DNA of 6,445 bases, from positions 1 to 6,445 of the forward strand of contig JAYTGN010000106.1 of NCBI GenBank assembly GCA_043733485.1, read 5' to 3'. Of this stretch, positions 1-5,423 are shown piece by piece. The first letter of the stretch is position 1. Every line of letters starts with the position of its first letter. The notes under the pieces were generated by a model. It was not told where the DNA came from and did no database searches. It worked only from the letters and a program-made list of their open reading frames with translations. Source of the DNA: Urbifossiella sp043733485 (GTDB lineage: Bacteria; Planctomycetota; Planctomycetia; Gemmatales; Gemmataceae). The translations under genes were made by a program, and so were the position numbers.

Positions 1-24
1 CCTGCGGTTGGATCACCTCCTTTC
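1..24 (+). rRNA. rrs: 16S ribosomal RNA, 3' end only
   Basis: The first bases read GGTTGGATCACCTCCTTTCT, the universally conserved 3' tail of bacterial 16S rRNA containing the anti-Shine-Dalgarno CCTCC. The rest of the gene lies to the left of the window. The exact mature end is inferred; processing could fall a few bases either side of position 24. No tRNA-Ile, tRNA-Ala or 23S sequence follows. A terminator comes about 100 bases later, so the 16S gene is transcribed separately from 23S, as is known for several planctomycetes. Confidence 0.93.
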
Positions 25-125
25 TAAGGATGAATTTCAACATGGCACGCAACGTCCATCCTGGACCTGCGATGCCGACATGTCCCCGATCCCACAACAC
101 ACCTGCACCCAGCGCCAAAGACATC

Positions 126-157
126 AACCCCCGTCGCGAAAGCGACGGGGGTTTTTT
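126..157 (+). terminator. Intrinsic terminator of the 16S rRNA transcript
   Basis: A perfect 10-bp GC-rich stem (CCCCCGTCGC at 128-137 with GCGACGGGGG at 142-151) is closed by a GAAA tetraloop and followed by six T residues (152-157). Two A residues before the stem extend the pairing with the T tract. This is a textbook rho-independent terminator on the plus strand, about 100 bases after the 16S end, with no gene in between. The intervening bases 25-125 look like an untranslated trailer; I see no tRNA-like fold in them. Confidence 0.93.
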
Positions 158-184
158 GTTGCATTCAACCATACAGCCGGCGCT

Positions 185-200
185 CGCCGGCAAGCCGGCG
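185..200. repeat. GC-rich palindrome sharing a 14-base core with the repeat at 5424-5486
   Basis: CGCCGGCAAGCCGGCG is a perfect palindrome of two 7-base arms around AA. Its central 14 bases, GCCGGCAAGCCGGC (186-199), recur exactly at 5468-5481 inside the larger composite repeat. A further fragment, CAAGCCGG, occurs at 224-231. I read this as a single or decayed unit of a dispersed palindromic repeat family beside the 16S terminator. Chance is not excluded, because the unit is short and the genome is GC-rich. Confidence 0.5.
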
Positions 201-270
201 GCATTGTGAGGGAATCCGTGCCCCAAGCCGGTCTTACCCTACATCCGAAGTGATCCAAGAAATGCTGGCG

Positions 271-441
271 TCAGATCGATCGTGTCTCTACGGTCGAGTT
301 TCTTCGATGATGGGTGTGGCAGTGCCACGGCGACGGCTTTGGCATCCGGGCGAGCGCGCCGAGTGGAGCGGTCGGTTCGGCCGACGCCGAAGGCCCGGCC
401 AGCGCGGCGACAACGACGAGTGCGAAGAAATTTCGAGACAT
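271..441 (-). pseudogene. 5' remnant of a secreted-protein gene, or a small secreted peptide (56 aa)
   Basis: The frame begins MSRNFFALVVVAALAGPSAS and continues A-EPTAPLGALARMP. This is a classical signal peptide: positive n-region at Arg3, hydrophobic core at residues 5-15, and an Ala-Ser-Ala type cleavage site before Glu22. After about residue 34 the sequence becomes basic and His-rich with no recognisable character, and it stops at residue 56. An AGGTGA sequence matching the 16S tail lies just upstream of the ATG, with a TATAGT -10 candidate farther up. Intact expression signals and leader with an uninformative mature part suggest a truncated gene. The segment GALARMP vaguely recalls the mature start of planctomycete DUF4139-type secreted proteins, but that is memory, not evidence. 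It could instead be a genuine small secreted peptide. Confidence 0.45.
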
Positions 442-484
442 GGCTCACCTGCCGTATTGAGTGGGGAGGGCGTCCGACAGCCAG

Positions 485-490
485 ACTATA
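485..490 (-). promoter_or_regulatory. Candidate -10 box for the secreted-peptide frame
   Basis: On the minus strand the bases read TATAGT, a good match to TATAAT, and would place transcription start roughly 37 bases before the ATG at 441. A TTGCGC lies upstream at 511-516, but the 20-base spacer is longer than the preferred 16-18, so the -35 assignment is doubtful. The position just below the end of the signal peptidase gene fits an independent promoter for the downstream frame. Confidence 0.35.
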
Positions 491-540
491 ACGGAGATGC
501 GGCTCGACGTGCGCAACGGATCGGTAACAGCCTCGAGCGT

Positions 541-2004
541 TCAGTGCAGCCAGCGGAGCCGGGACCAGTCGAGCGTTTGATACGCGCGGTCGCGGCCGCC
601 GACGGATACGCCGCCGAGTTTCAGCGGCTGGTGAATCAGGAACGGCTTGCCGATGAAGTCGGATTCGGGCACGCCGGGGTCGGGCCATTCGCGGCTATCC
701 TGCGAGTTGCCGCTGTTGTCGCCGAGCATGAAGTACTCGGTGGGGCCGAGCACGGCCGGGGTTCGCGTGCCGTGCTTCCCGGCCTGCGTGTAATGGATGT
801 CGCGGTCCAAGATCACGTTCTTCAGCACCAGTCGGCAACCGCGAGCGCCCAGTTGCAACGGCCTCCGCACCTCGCCTCGCTTCTTCTCCGCGGGCAAATC
901 GGAGGGCGCGGTCACAAGTTTGCCGTCGATGGCGAAGCTCGCTCGGCGATCCACGAAGGCGAACTCCACGGCATAGGTGCTCCCCGTTTCGAGTGCGACC
1001 TTTGCCGCCGAGGAAATCACGTCTTGACCGTGGGTCATCCGCACCTGGCCCGCCGCTTTCTTCCCAACGCTCACTTCCACCGCGACGGCATCGAGCCCGT
1101 CGAAAAGTCGCAAGGCGAACGTGCTCTCCGCGTTCGCCGCTCCCACCTCCACGTCGCACTTGAAGTAAAAGTCGTGGACGGCGTAGAGGTTGCTCTCGCG
1201 ACGCACGCCGCCATCGTAGCTGTTCCCGGATTTGATCGGCTCCTCGCGGCGATCGTCCAAGTTCACGTTGCGGTACTCCAACCGCACCTCTTGCTGCGGA
1301 CCTGCGGAGGCGTCGAGCGTGAGCGTGCCGTTTTGCAGCACGGTGTCGTCGGCGGGGCTCGGCTCGCGGCCCGCATCGCGAGGCAAGCGCGCGTCGGCCT
1401 CGGGTGGATACACGAACCAGCGCGGGTTCCAACCACCCGGGCTCGGGCTGTACGACAAGTTGAAGACCGGCACGCGCGTTTCGCGGACCTCGCGTAGCGA
1501 CTTGCGAAGCAGTTCGCCGTTCGCGAATGCGTCGCCGTCGAGAATCTGAATCTCTTCGTTCGGCAACCCCACCACGCGCTTCACGTAAGGCTTCGAGAGG
1601 TCCGCGGAGCAGCGGAAGACCGCGACTTCCCAGCGGCGCGGCGAGCGAAGTTGGTAGATGTTCTTGTCCACGAGCAAGCGGTCGCCGTTGATGTCGCGGG
1701 CTTCTGAGAGGTTGACGTGCTTGCCGCAGTTCGGGCAGGGGATGTCGGCGAAGAAGCCGGCCCGTTCGCCGGCCGTGGGAATGCCGACGCGAACGGCGTA
1801 GCCGCAGCGGGGGCAGGGGGCTTCCCGATGGTTGCCGATGAGCGTCGGGGCCATGCTGCCGGTGGGCACGCCGAACGGTTCGACGAACCCGACGCGCAGG
1901 AACAAAAAGACGATGAGGAAGACGATGGCGATGGCCGCGAGCAGGCGTGCCGGTGAGGCGGGGTATCGCTTCGGCGGGGGAATTGGCGGTGCGGCAGGCT
2001 CCAT
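541..2004 (-). CDS. lepB: Signal peptidase I with zinc ribbon and large inserted domain (487 aa)
   Basis: This is a type I leader peptidase of MEROPS family S26. It removes signal peptides from exported preproteins on the outer face of the cytoplasmic membrane. One N-terminal membrane segment (about residues 21-40) is followed by the catalytic box PTGSMAPTL with nucleophile Ser50. Next come GDRLLVDK (107-114), the lysine box YVKRVVGLPNE with general base Lys142, and GDNSGNSQDSR (428-438). Between the serine box and GDRLLVDK sits a zinc-ribbon-like pair, CPRC (64-67) and CPNC (90-93). Between the lysine box and GDNS lies an insert of over 200 residues, rich in beta strand, that resembles a concanavalin/LamG-like jelly roll. 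E. coli LepB is 324 residues, so this is about 160 longer. The ATG at 2004 places a short Pro-rich tail before the membrane segment; a TTG at 2043 would add 13 residues. No strong SD is seen. It follows the aldo/keto reductase by 60 bases. Confidence 0.93.
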   Translation of the reverse strand: MEPAAPPIPPPKRYPASPARLLAAIAIVFLIVFLFLRVGFVEPFGVPTGSMAPTLIGNHREAPCPRCGYAVRVGIPTAGERAGFFADIPCPNCGKHVNLSEARDINGDRLLVDKNIYQLRSPRRWEVAVFRCSADLSKPYVKRVVGLPNEEIQILDGDAFANGELLRKSLREVRETRVPVFNLSYSPSPGGWNPRWFVYPPEADARLPRDAGREPSPADDTVLQNGTLTLDASAGPQQEVRLEYRNVNLDDRREEPIKSGNSYDGGVRRESNLYAVHDFYFKCDVEVGAANAESTFALRLFDGLDAVAVEVSVGKKAAGQVRMTHGQDVISSAAKVALETGSTYAVEFAFVDRRASFAIDGKLVTAPSDLPAEKKRGEVRRPLQLGARGCRLVLKNVILDRDIHYTQAGKHGTRTPAVLGPTEYFMLGDNSGNSQDSREWPDPGVPESDFIGKPFLIHQPLKLGGVSVGGRDRAYQTLDWSRLRWLH

Positions 2005-2064
2005 GTCGTGATTCCGTTTCGCCGCGAGTCCGCTTCTCCCCAAGGTGCCCGATCCATCTTACCG

Positions 2065-3054
2065 TTAATCCGGGCCGCGAACGTGGGGCTTCACCTCGCC
2101 GAGGAAAAACTCGCGCAGCCGTGCGTGGAGTTCCGGAGGCAGTCGCGGCAGATCGCTCACCGCGGCATTCGCCTGGGCCTGAGCCCGATTGCGTGCACCG
2201 GGAATGATGGCGGTCACGGCCGGGCGATCGAGGCACCAGCGCAGAGCCATTTGGCTCATGGAATAACCCGCGGGCACGAGTGGCCGCAATTTCTCGGCGA
2301 GTTCGACGCCCTTCTCCAAGCCGAGGCCCGCGAACGTTTCACCCACGTTGAACTTCTCGCCGTTGCGGTTGTACGTGCGGTGATCCCGCGGCGGGAACGT
2401 CGTACTCGCCGTGTACTTGCCAGCCAGTAAACCCGAGGCCAACGGCAACCGCACAATGACGGCCACACGTTGGCTCAGGCATTGATCGAACAGTTCGATC
2501 GCCGGCGTCTGGCGGAACACGTTGAAGATGAGTTGCAGCGACGAGAAGCCCGGCTGCTTCAGGCATTCCCGCGCCTCGGCCACCGATTCGACGCTCGCCC
2601 CGAATCGGCGAATCTTCCCTTCCTGCTTCAAGGCCCGAAATGCGTCCCAAATGTCCTCGCGCTGCAAGACCGCAATCGGCACGCAGTGGAGTTGCGTGAG
2701 ATCGAGGCACTCGATGCCGAGGCGTTTGAGCGAAGCCTCGGTGTGCGCGCGAATGGTCTCGGGCGTGAAGTTGGCCACTCCGCCGGGCTTGGGGAAGCGG
2801 CCGACTTTCGTGGCGACAAAGAATCGCTCGCGGCCCGCCTCGCGGAGGAATTTCTCGATGAGCTTTTCACTGCGCCCGAGGCCGTAGACATCGGCCGTGT
2901 CGAGAAATGTGACGCCGGCTTCGGCGGAGGCACGGAGCGTGTCGAGCGCATCCTCTTCGGAGACATCGCCCCAATCGGAGCCGCCCAGCTGCCAGCACCC
3001 GAGCCCGACCTCGGACACAGATGTGGAATCGTCGTTGAACGAACGGAGTTGCAT
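2065..3054 (-). CDS. Aldo/keto reductase (329 aa)
   Basis: This is a cytoplasmic NADPH-dependent oxidoreductase of the aldo/keto reductase superfamily; its substrate cannot be told from sequence. The N-terminal GLGCWQLGG opens the TIM barrel. The catalytic tetrad is visible as Asp52 and Tyr57 in FLDTADVYG, Lys83 in VATKVG, and His123 in LTQLHC. The C-terminal nucleotide-phosphate loop reads AIIPGARNRAQAQANAAVSD, with the Arg/Gln/Asn pattern typical of the family. Length (329) is usual for the group related to YghZ/Tas and plant auxin-induced-like reductases. I chose the ATG giving MQLRSFNDD because the frame upstream of it (24 more residues) is simply translation of the palindromic repeat at 3066-3126. 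No Shine-Dalgarno precedes this ATG. The repeat ends only 11 bases upstream, so transcripts must start within or beyond it, possibly from the sodA promoter. Confidence 0.93.
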   Translation of the reverse strand: MQLRSFNDDSTSVSEVGLGCWQLGGSDWGDVSEEDALDTLRASAEAGVTFLDTADVYGLGRSEKLIEKFLREAGRERFFVATKVGRFPKPGGVANFTPETIRAHTEASLKRLGIECLDLTQLHCVPIAVLQREDIWDAFRALKQEGKIRRFGASVESVAEARECLKQPGFSSLQLIFNVFRQTPAIELFDQCLSQRVAVIVRLPLASGLLAGKYTASTTFPPRDHRTYNRNGEKFNVGETFAGLGLEKGVELAEKLRPLVPAGYSMSQMALRWCLDRPAVTAIIPGARNRAQAQANAAVSDLPRLPPELHARLREFFLGEVKPHVRGPD

Positions 3055-3065
3055 GGACAATCTTG

Positions 3066-3126
3066 GTGGCACAGGCATTCCTGCCTGTGAGGTTGATGAA
3101 AGCACAGGCAGGAATGCCTGTGCCAC
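3066..3126. repeat. Composite palindrome: perfect 24-bp inverted arms, each a hairpin itself
   Basis: The left arm (3066-3089) and right arm (3103-3126) are exact reverse complements over 24 bases, separated by 13 bases. Each arm also contains its own perfect hairpin: CACAGGCATTCCTGCCTGTG at 3070-3089 (8-bp stems, TTCC loop) and its complement at 3103-3122. The unit can therefore fold as one long cruciform or as two small hairpins, like the paired units of REP/BIME elements. No T tract follows on either strand, so I do not call it a terminator. It fills the gap between the small membrane peptide and the aldo/keto reductase. Confidence 0.9.
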
Positions 3127-3132
3127 TCGAGT

Positions 3133-3237
3133 TCACCCCAGCCCGATGAAGCCGGACAGGAGGAACGGCAGCACGATCAACGCGGGGATGCCGAAGATCA
3201 TGAACAGTACGAACGCGGCTTGGCGCAGGGTTTTCAC
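3133..3237 (-). CDS. Small hydrophobic membrane peptide (34 aa), candidate
   Basis: A GTG-started frame begins two bases after the sodA stop codon and encodes VKTLRQAAFVLFMIFGIPAL followed by IVLPFLLSGFIGLG. It has a short basic N-terminus (Lys2, Arg5), then about 25 hydrophobic residues with two prolines and several glycines, which would make one membrane span. A purine-rich GGGAAG lies at a plausible distance upstream of the GTG. The tight coupling to sodA suggests translation from the same mRNA. I do not recognise a family and cannot assign a function. The frame is short, so chance is possible, but an uninterrupted hydrophobic run with an N-terminal positive charge in the expected position is suggestive. 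Confidence 0.45.
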   Translation of the reverse strand: MKTLRQAAFVLFMIFGIPALIVLPFLLSGFIGLG

Positions 3238-3239
3238 GG

Positions 3240-3866
3240 TTACTTCCCGGCCTTCGCGGACACGAGCTTGGCTTCGACCGCCTTCCAGTTCACCACGTTC
3301 CACCATGCGTCGAGGTAGCTCGCCCGCAGGTTCTGATACTTGAGGTAGTAGGCGTGCTCCCAGACGTCGACGCCGAGAACGGGCACGAGGCCTTCCATCA
3401 GCGGGCTGTCCTGATTGGCTCGCTTGATGGCTTCGAGCTTGGTCGCAGTCGGATTCCAGACGATCCACGTCCAGCCGCTGCCGAACTGGGTAAGGCCATT
3501 CTGCTTGACGGTTTCCTTGAACTTGGCGAAGTCGCCGAAGGCCGTGGCGATGGCTTCGCCGATCACGCCGGTGGGCTCGCCGCCCGCGCCGGGTCCCATG
3601 ATTTCCCAGAACATCGCGTGGTTGTGGTGCCCGCCGCCGTTGTTGATGATCGCTTGCTTCACCGAATCCGGCGCGGAGGTCTTCACCTTGCGGAGCAGTT
3701 CCTCGATGGGCAGCGCGGCGAGGTCCGGTGCCGATTCCAATGCCTTGTTCAAATTATCGACGTACGCCTTGTGGTGCTTCTGCGAGTGAATCTCCATCGT
3801 CTTCGCGTCGATGTGCGGCTCGAGTGCGTCGAAGGCATACGGCAAGACAGGCAGGGTGTGGGCCAT
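3240..3866 (-). CDS. sodA: Superoxide dismutase, Mn-type of the Fe/Mn family (208 aa)
   Basis: It dismutates superoxide to oxygen and hydrogen peroxide in the cytoplasm. The four metal ligands of the Fe/Mn family are present: His27 (MEIHSQKHH), His83 (GGGHHNHAMFW), and Asp167 and His171 in the signature DVWEHAYY. Glycine at residues 77-79 and the Gln in RANQDSPL (Gln152) match the Mn-type pattern; Fe enzymes carry their active-site Gln earlier, near residue 69. No signal peptide is seen, and the length is typical. The start is fixed by a GGAG six bases upstream of the ATG. The same frame stays open far upstream, but that part is out-of-frame sequence of the ComEA-like gene. Metal specificity by sequence is not certain, since cambialistic enzymes exist. 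A TACAAT -10 candidate lies upstream, and the 34-aa peptide follows immediately. Confidence 0.96.
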   Translation of the reverse strand: MAHTLPVLPYAFDALEPHIDAKTMEIHSQKHHKAYVDNLNKALESAPDLAALPIEELLRKVKTSAPDSVKQAIINNGGGHHNHAMFWEIMGPGAGGEPTGVIGEAIATAFGDFAKFKETVKQNGLTQFGSGWTWIVWNPTATKLEAIKRANQDSPLMEGLVPVLGVDVWEHAYYLKYQNLRASYLDAWWNVVNWKAVEAKLVSAKAGK

Positions 3867-3872
3867 GTTGTT

Positions 3873-3876
3873 CTCC
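3873..3876 (-). promoter_or_regulatory. Ribosome binding site of sodA
   Basis: On the minus strand GGAG is followed by AACAAC and then the ATG at 3866, a six-base spacer. It complements the CCTCC in the 16S tail at the left edge of this window. It is one of the few convincing Shine-Dalgarno sites here, and it decides the sodA start. Confidence 0.7.
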
Positions 3877-3911
3877 AGAGAGTTCGGGACGGGCGGCGAG
3901 ACTACGAGGCT

Positions 3912-3917
3912 ATTGTA
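3912..3917 (-). promoter_or_regulatory. Candidate -10 box of sodA
   Basis: TACAAT on the minus strand lies in the 128-base gap between the ComEA-like gene and sodA. It would start transcription about 38 bases before the sodA ATG. No good TTGACA-like -35 is found 16-18 bases upstream (GGGTGC is the best at 17), so the promoter is either weak, activator-dependent or read by another sigma factor. I see no Fur-like or SoxR-like operator. Confidence 0.4.
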
Positions 3918-3994
3918 GGAGCGGTGCGAAATCGGCACCCCATGCGGAGTGCAGCACGAACCATGCCGAGGGATCGGCGGAACCGATGGGTGAA

Positions 3995-4636
3995 TTACTC
4001 GAACTTCACGAATAGCTTCAACTTCTCGAGGCGCTTGGTGCCGATGCCCTTCACGCGGTCGAGATCGCTCAGGGACTTGATGGGCCGCGCCGCGATGATC
4101 GACTGAGCCGTGACGGCACCCACATCGGGAAGTTGCTGGAGTTGTCCGAGCGAAGCGATGTTCACGTTGATGGGCGGGTCGCCGGGTTGCAGCTTCCGCG
4201 AGTTCGCCATTCGTACAGGTGCGGGTTCGGGCTTCTTGCGTTCGAGGACTGGGATCGGGTCGAGTTCGGATTGCGGAGTGGGAATGGGTTCGACTCGCAG
4301 GAAGGGTCGCACTTTGTCGAAGGTGGCGGGGCCGACACCCTTCACGTCGCGGAGTTGATCGAGCGTTTGAAAGTGGCCTTTCTCGCCGCGGTGTTCGACG
4401 ATGGCTTGGGCGAGTTTGGGGCCGACGCCGGGAATCTGCTCGAGGTCGGATCGCTCGACATGGTTGAGATCGAATCGAACCGAGACGGTCTCGGTGGGCC
4501 GCGTAGCCAACCGATGGCCGTAGCCGCGATAGGCGAGCAACGCGAGGAGCAGCACCACGCACGCAGCCAGCGCGATCTGCGCGGATCGCGAGACCGGCGA
4601 GCTAGGAGCGACCGGAGTTTGAGCGGATGGAGTCAC
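3995..4636 (-). CDS. ComEA-like membrane-anchored protein with two helix-hairpin-helix domains (213 aa)
   Basis: It probably binds double-stranded DNA without sequence specificity at the outer face of the membrane, as ComEA does during DNA uptake. A hydrophobic anchor (about residues 19-36, IALAACVVLLLALLAY) is followed by two ComEA-type domains. The first (55-114) carries hairpins IPGVGPKLA and VKGVGPATF; the second (156-213) carries LPDVGAVTA and VKGIGTKRL. A Pro-rich, charged linker (117-155) separates them. In the third hairpin Asp171 replaces the usual first glycine. Typical ComEA has a single such domain. The GTG start at 4636 lies ten bases after the methyltransferase stop; an ATG at 4675 would add 13 residues and overlap that gene by 29 bases. 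Neither has a clear SD, so the start is uncertain. No comEC or pilus genes are in the window, so a competence role is inferred only. Confidence 0.85.
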   Translation of the reverse strand: MTPSAQTPVAPSSPVSRSAQIALAACVVLLLALLAYRGYGHRLATRPTETVSVRFDLNHVERSDLEQIPGVGPKLAQAIVEHRGEKGHFQTLDQLRDVKGVGPATFDKVRPFLRVEPIPTPQSELDPIPVLERKKPEPAPVRMANSRKLQPGDPPINVNIASLGQLQQLPDVGAVTAQSIIAARPIKSLSDLDRVKGIGTKRLEKLKLFVKFE

Positions 4637-4646
4637 GTCGAGCAGT

Positions 4647-5408
4647 CTAACCCTTCCGCAGCGCGATTGCCACATAGCGGCACCAGTTTCTCAACGGCGG
4701 GAACACCCGCAGCCCGACGCGATCGAGCGCATCGAGCGGCGAACTCCTGCCGCTAACGCGACCGGCTCGCCAGGCTCGCGACACCATCGAGAACAACTGG
4801 AAGCCCTGAACCTCGACTTTCGGGAAAGTCTCCCGGAGCGGTGCCAGATCGCGGCGCGTGAGCGGCCGTTCGTCCGGCGTGCGGTCCTTGTTCGGATAAG
4901 GCAAGTATCGTCGGGCGAAGGCGAGCGCCGGGTTCCCGCCCCACGGTTCGCAGAACACCGCAATGCCGCCGGGCTTCAGCACACGAAGAAGCTCGCGCCC
5001 GGCCTTTACCAGATCGAGATGGTGCAGAATCGCGTTGCCCCACACGGCATCGAAGGACGCATCGGGAAACGGAAGTTCCTCGCCGTCGGCCACGACGCAC
5101 TCGACATTTACGCGGTTAGCCCGGGCTCGTTCGCGTGCTTCGTTCACGTAACCCGGCGAGAGGTCGAAGGCCGTCACGCTCGCACCGGCTCGGGCCAACA
5201 CGACCGCGGCCATGCCGTGCCCGCAGCCGTAATCGAGGACGCGCTTGCCGCGCAAGTTGCCGAGTTTCTCGAACGCAGGCCGCACCCACGTCTCGTGATC
5301 GAGATACTCGGCATCGTCGAAGCGGAGTTCGAGCCGCGTCGCCGCTCGCTCCGCAGCCTGGCGATCGTGGAACACTTGCTCCGAAACGCGGCGATCGGTG
5401 GCAATCAT
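4647..5408 (-). CDS. Class I SAM-dependent methyltransferase, Methyltransf_11/UbiE-like (253 aa)
   Basis: It transfers a methyl group from S-adenosylmethionine to an unknown, probably small-molecule, acceptor in the cytoplasm. SAM motif I is RVLDYGCGHG (56-65). The acidic residue binding the ribose is Asp82 in VTAFDLSP. The adenine-contacting Asp108 lies in VADGEELPF. The later motifs are FDAVWGNAILHHL (119-131) and VLKPGGIAVFCEP (143-155). The C-terminal 80 residues, rich in Arg and aromatics, are lineage-like and may form a substrate cap. The ATG at 5408 is the only reasonable start: an in-frame TGA stands two codons upstream, with GGATGAG as a weak SD. The ComEA-like gene follows within ten bases, so the two are probably co-transcribed. 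Its 5' region is occupied by the composite repeat at 5424-5486. Substrate cannot be named; UbiE is not implied. Confidence 0.9.
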   Translation of the reverse strand: MIATDRRVSEQVFHDRQAAERAATRLELRFDDAEYLDHETWVRPAFEKLGNLRGKRVLDYGCGHGMAAVVLARAGASVTAFDLSPGYVNEARERARANRVNVECVVADGEELPFPDASFDAVWGNAILHHLDLVKAGRELLRVLKPGGIAVFCEPWGGNPALAFARRYLPYPNKDRTPDERPLTRRDLAPLRETFPKVEVQGFQLFSMVSRAWRAGRVSGRSSPLDALDRVGLRVFPPLRNWCRYVAIALRKG

Positions 5409-5423
5409 GGCGACTCATCCATT

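Larger units (their letters stand above)
158..540. other. Gene-poor stretch between the 16S terminator and the signal peptidase gene
   Basis: About 380 bases carry no intact recognisable gene on either strand. They hold the palindrome at 185-200, a 13-base palindrome GTGGCAGTGCCAC at 316-328, and on the minus strand a promoter-like -10 and a short reading frame with a signal peptide (271-441). The open frames on the plus strand are rich in Arg, Ala and Gly and resemble GC-driven chance frames, not conserved protein. The stretch lies downstream of both flanking convergent units (16S from the left, the minus-strand cluster from the right), a common place for gene debris to accumulate. Confidence 0.6.

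Noticed and set aside
25..125. tRNA gene or 16S-23S spacer after the 16S end
   Set aside because: No cloverleaf, TPsiC-like GGTTCGAATCC or CCA end is visible, and a terminator closes the transcript.
316..328. GTGGCAGTGCCAC palindrome as a transposon end or operator
   Set aside because: It has 6-bp arms with a single central base and no partner copy or target duplication that I can see in the window. Kept only as a note near the truncated secreted gene.
250..1497. Long open frame of 415 codons on the plus strand
   Set aside because: It mostly runs antisense to the signal peptidase gene, whose motifs are unmistakable. Its translation is Arg/Val/Gly-rich without domain character, an effect of G+C bias in the third codon position.
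695..2236. Open frame of 513 codons on the minus strand overlapping lepB and the aldo/keto reductase
   Set aside because: Its sequence is dominated by Arg, Gly and Pro and it spans two recognised genes in another frame, so it is a chance frame.
3055..3126. Upstream extension of the aldo/keto reductase by 24 residues
   Set aside because: The added residues are just the translation of the palindromic repeat, and family members begin near MQLRSF.
3973..3987. Inverted repeat ATCGG/CCGAT just after the ComEA-like stop as a terminator
   Set aside because: The stem is only five base pairs and no T tract follows on the minus strand.
3867..4562. In-frame upstream extension of sodA making a 440-residue protein
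   Set aside because: The extension is out-of-frame ComEA-like sequence plus the intergenic gap. The internal ATG at 3866 has a good GGAG site and matches the usual superoxide dismutase N-terminus.
541..5408. A single six-gene operon or a novel functional system
   Set aside because: The genes share direction but are unrelated housekeeping functions, with a promoter-like site and repeats between them. I see no hallmark of a defence, toxin-antitoxin or biosynthetic system.
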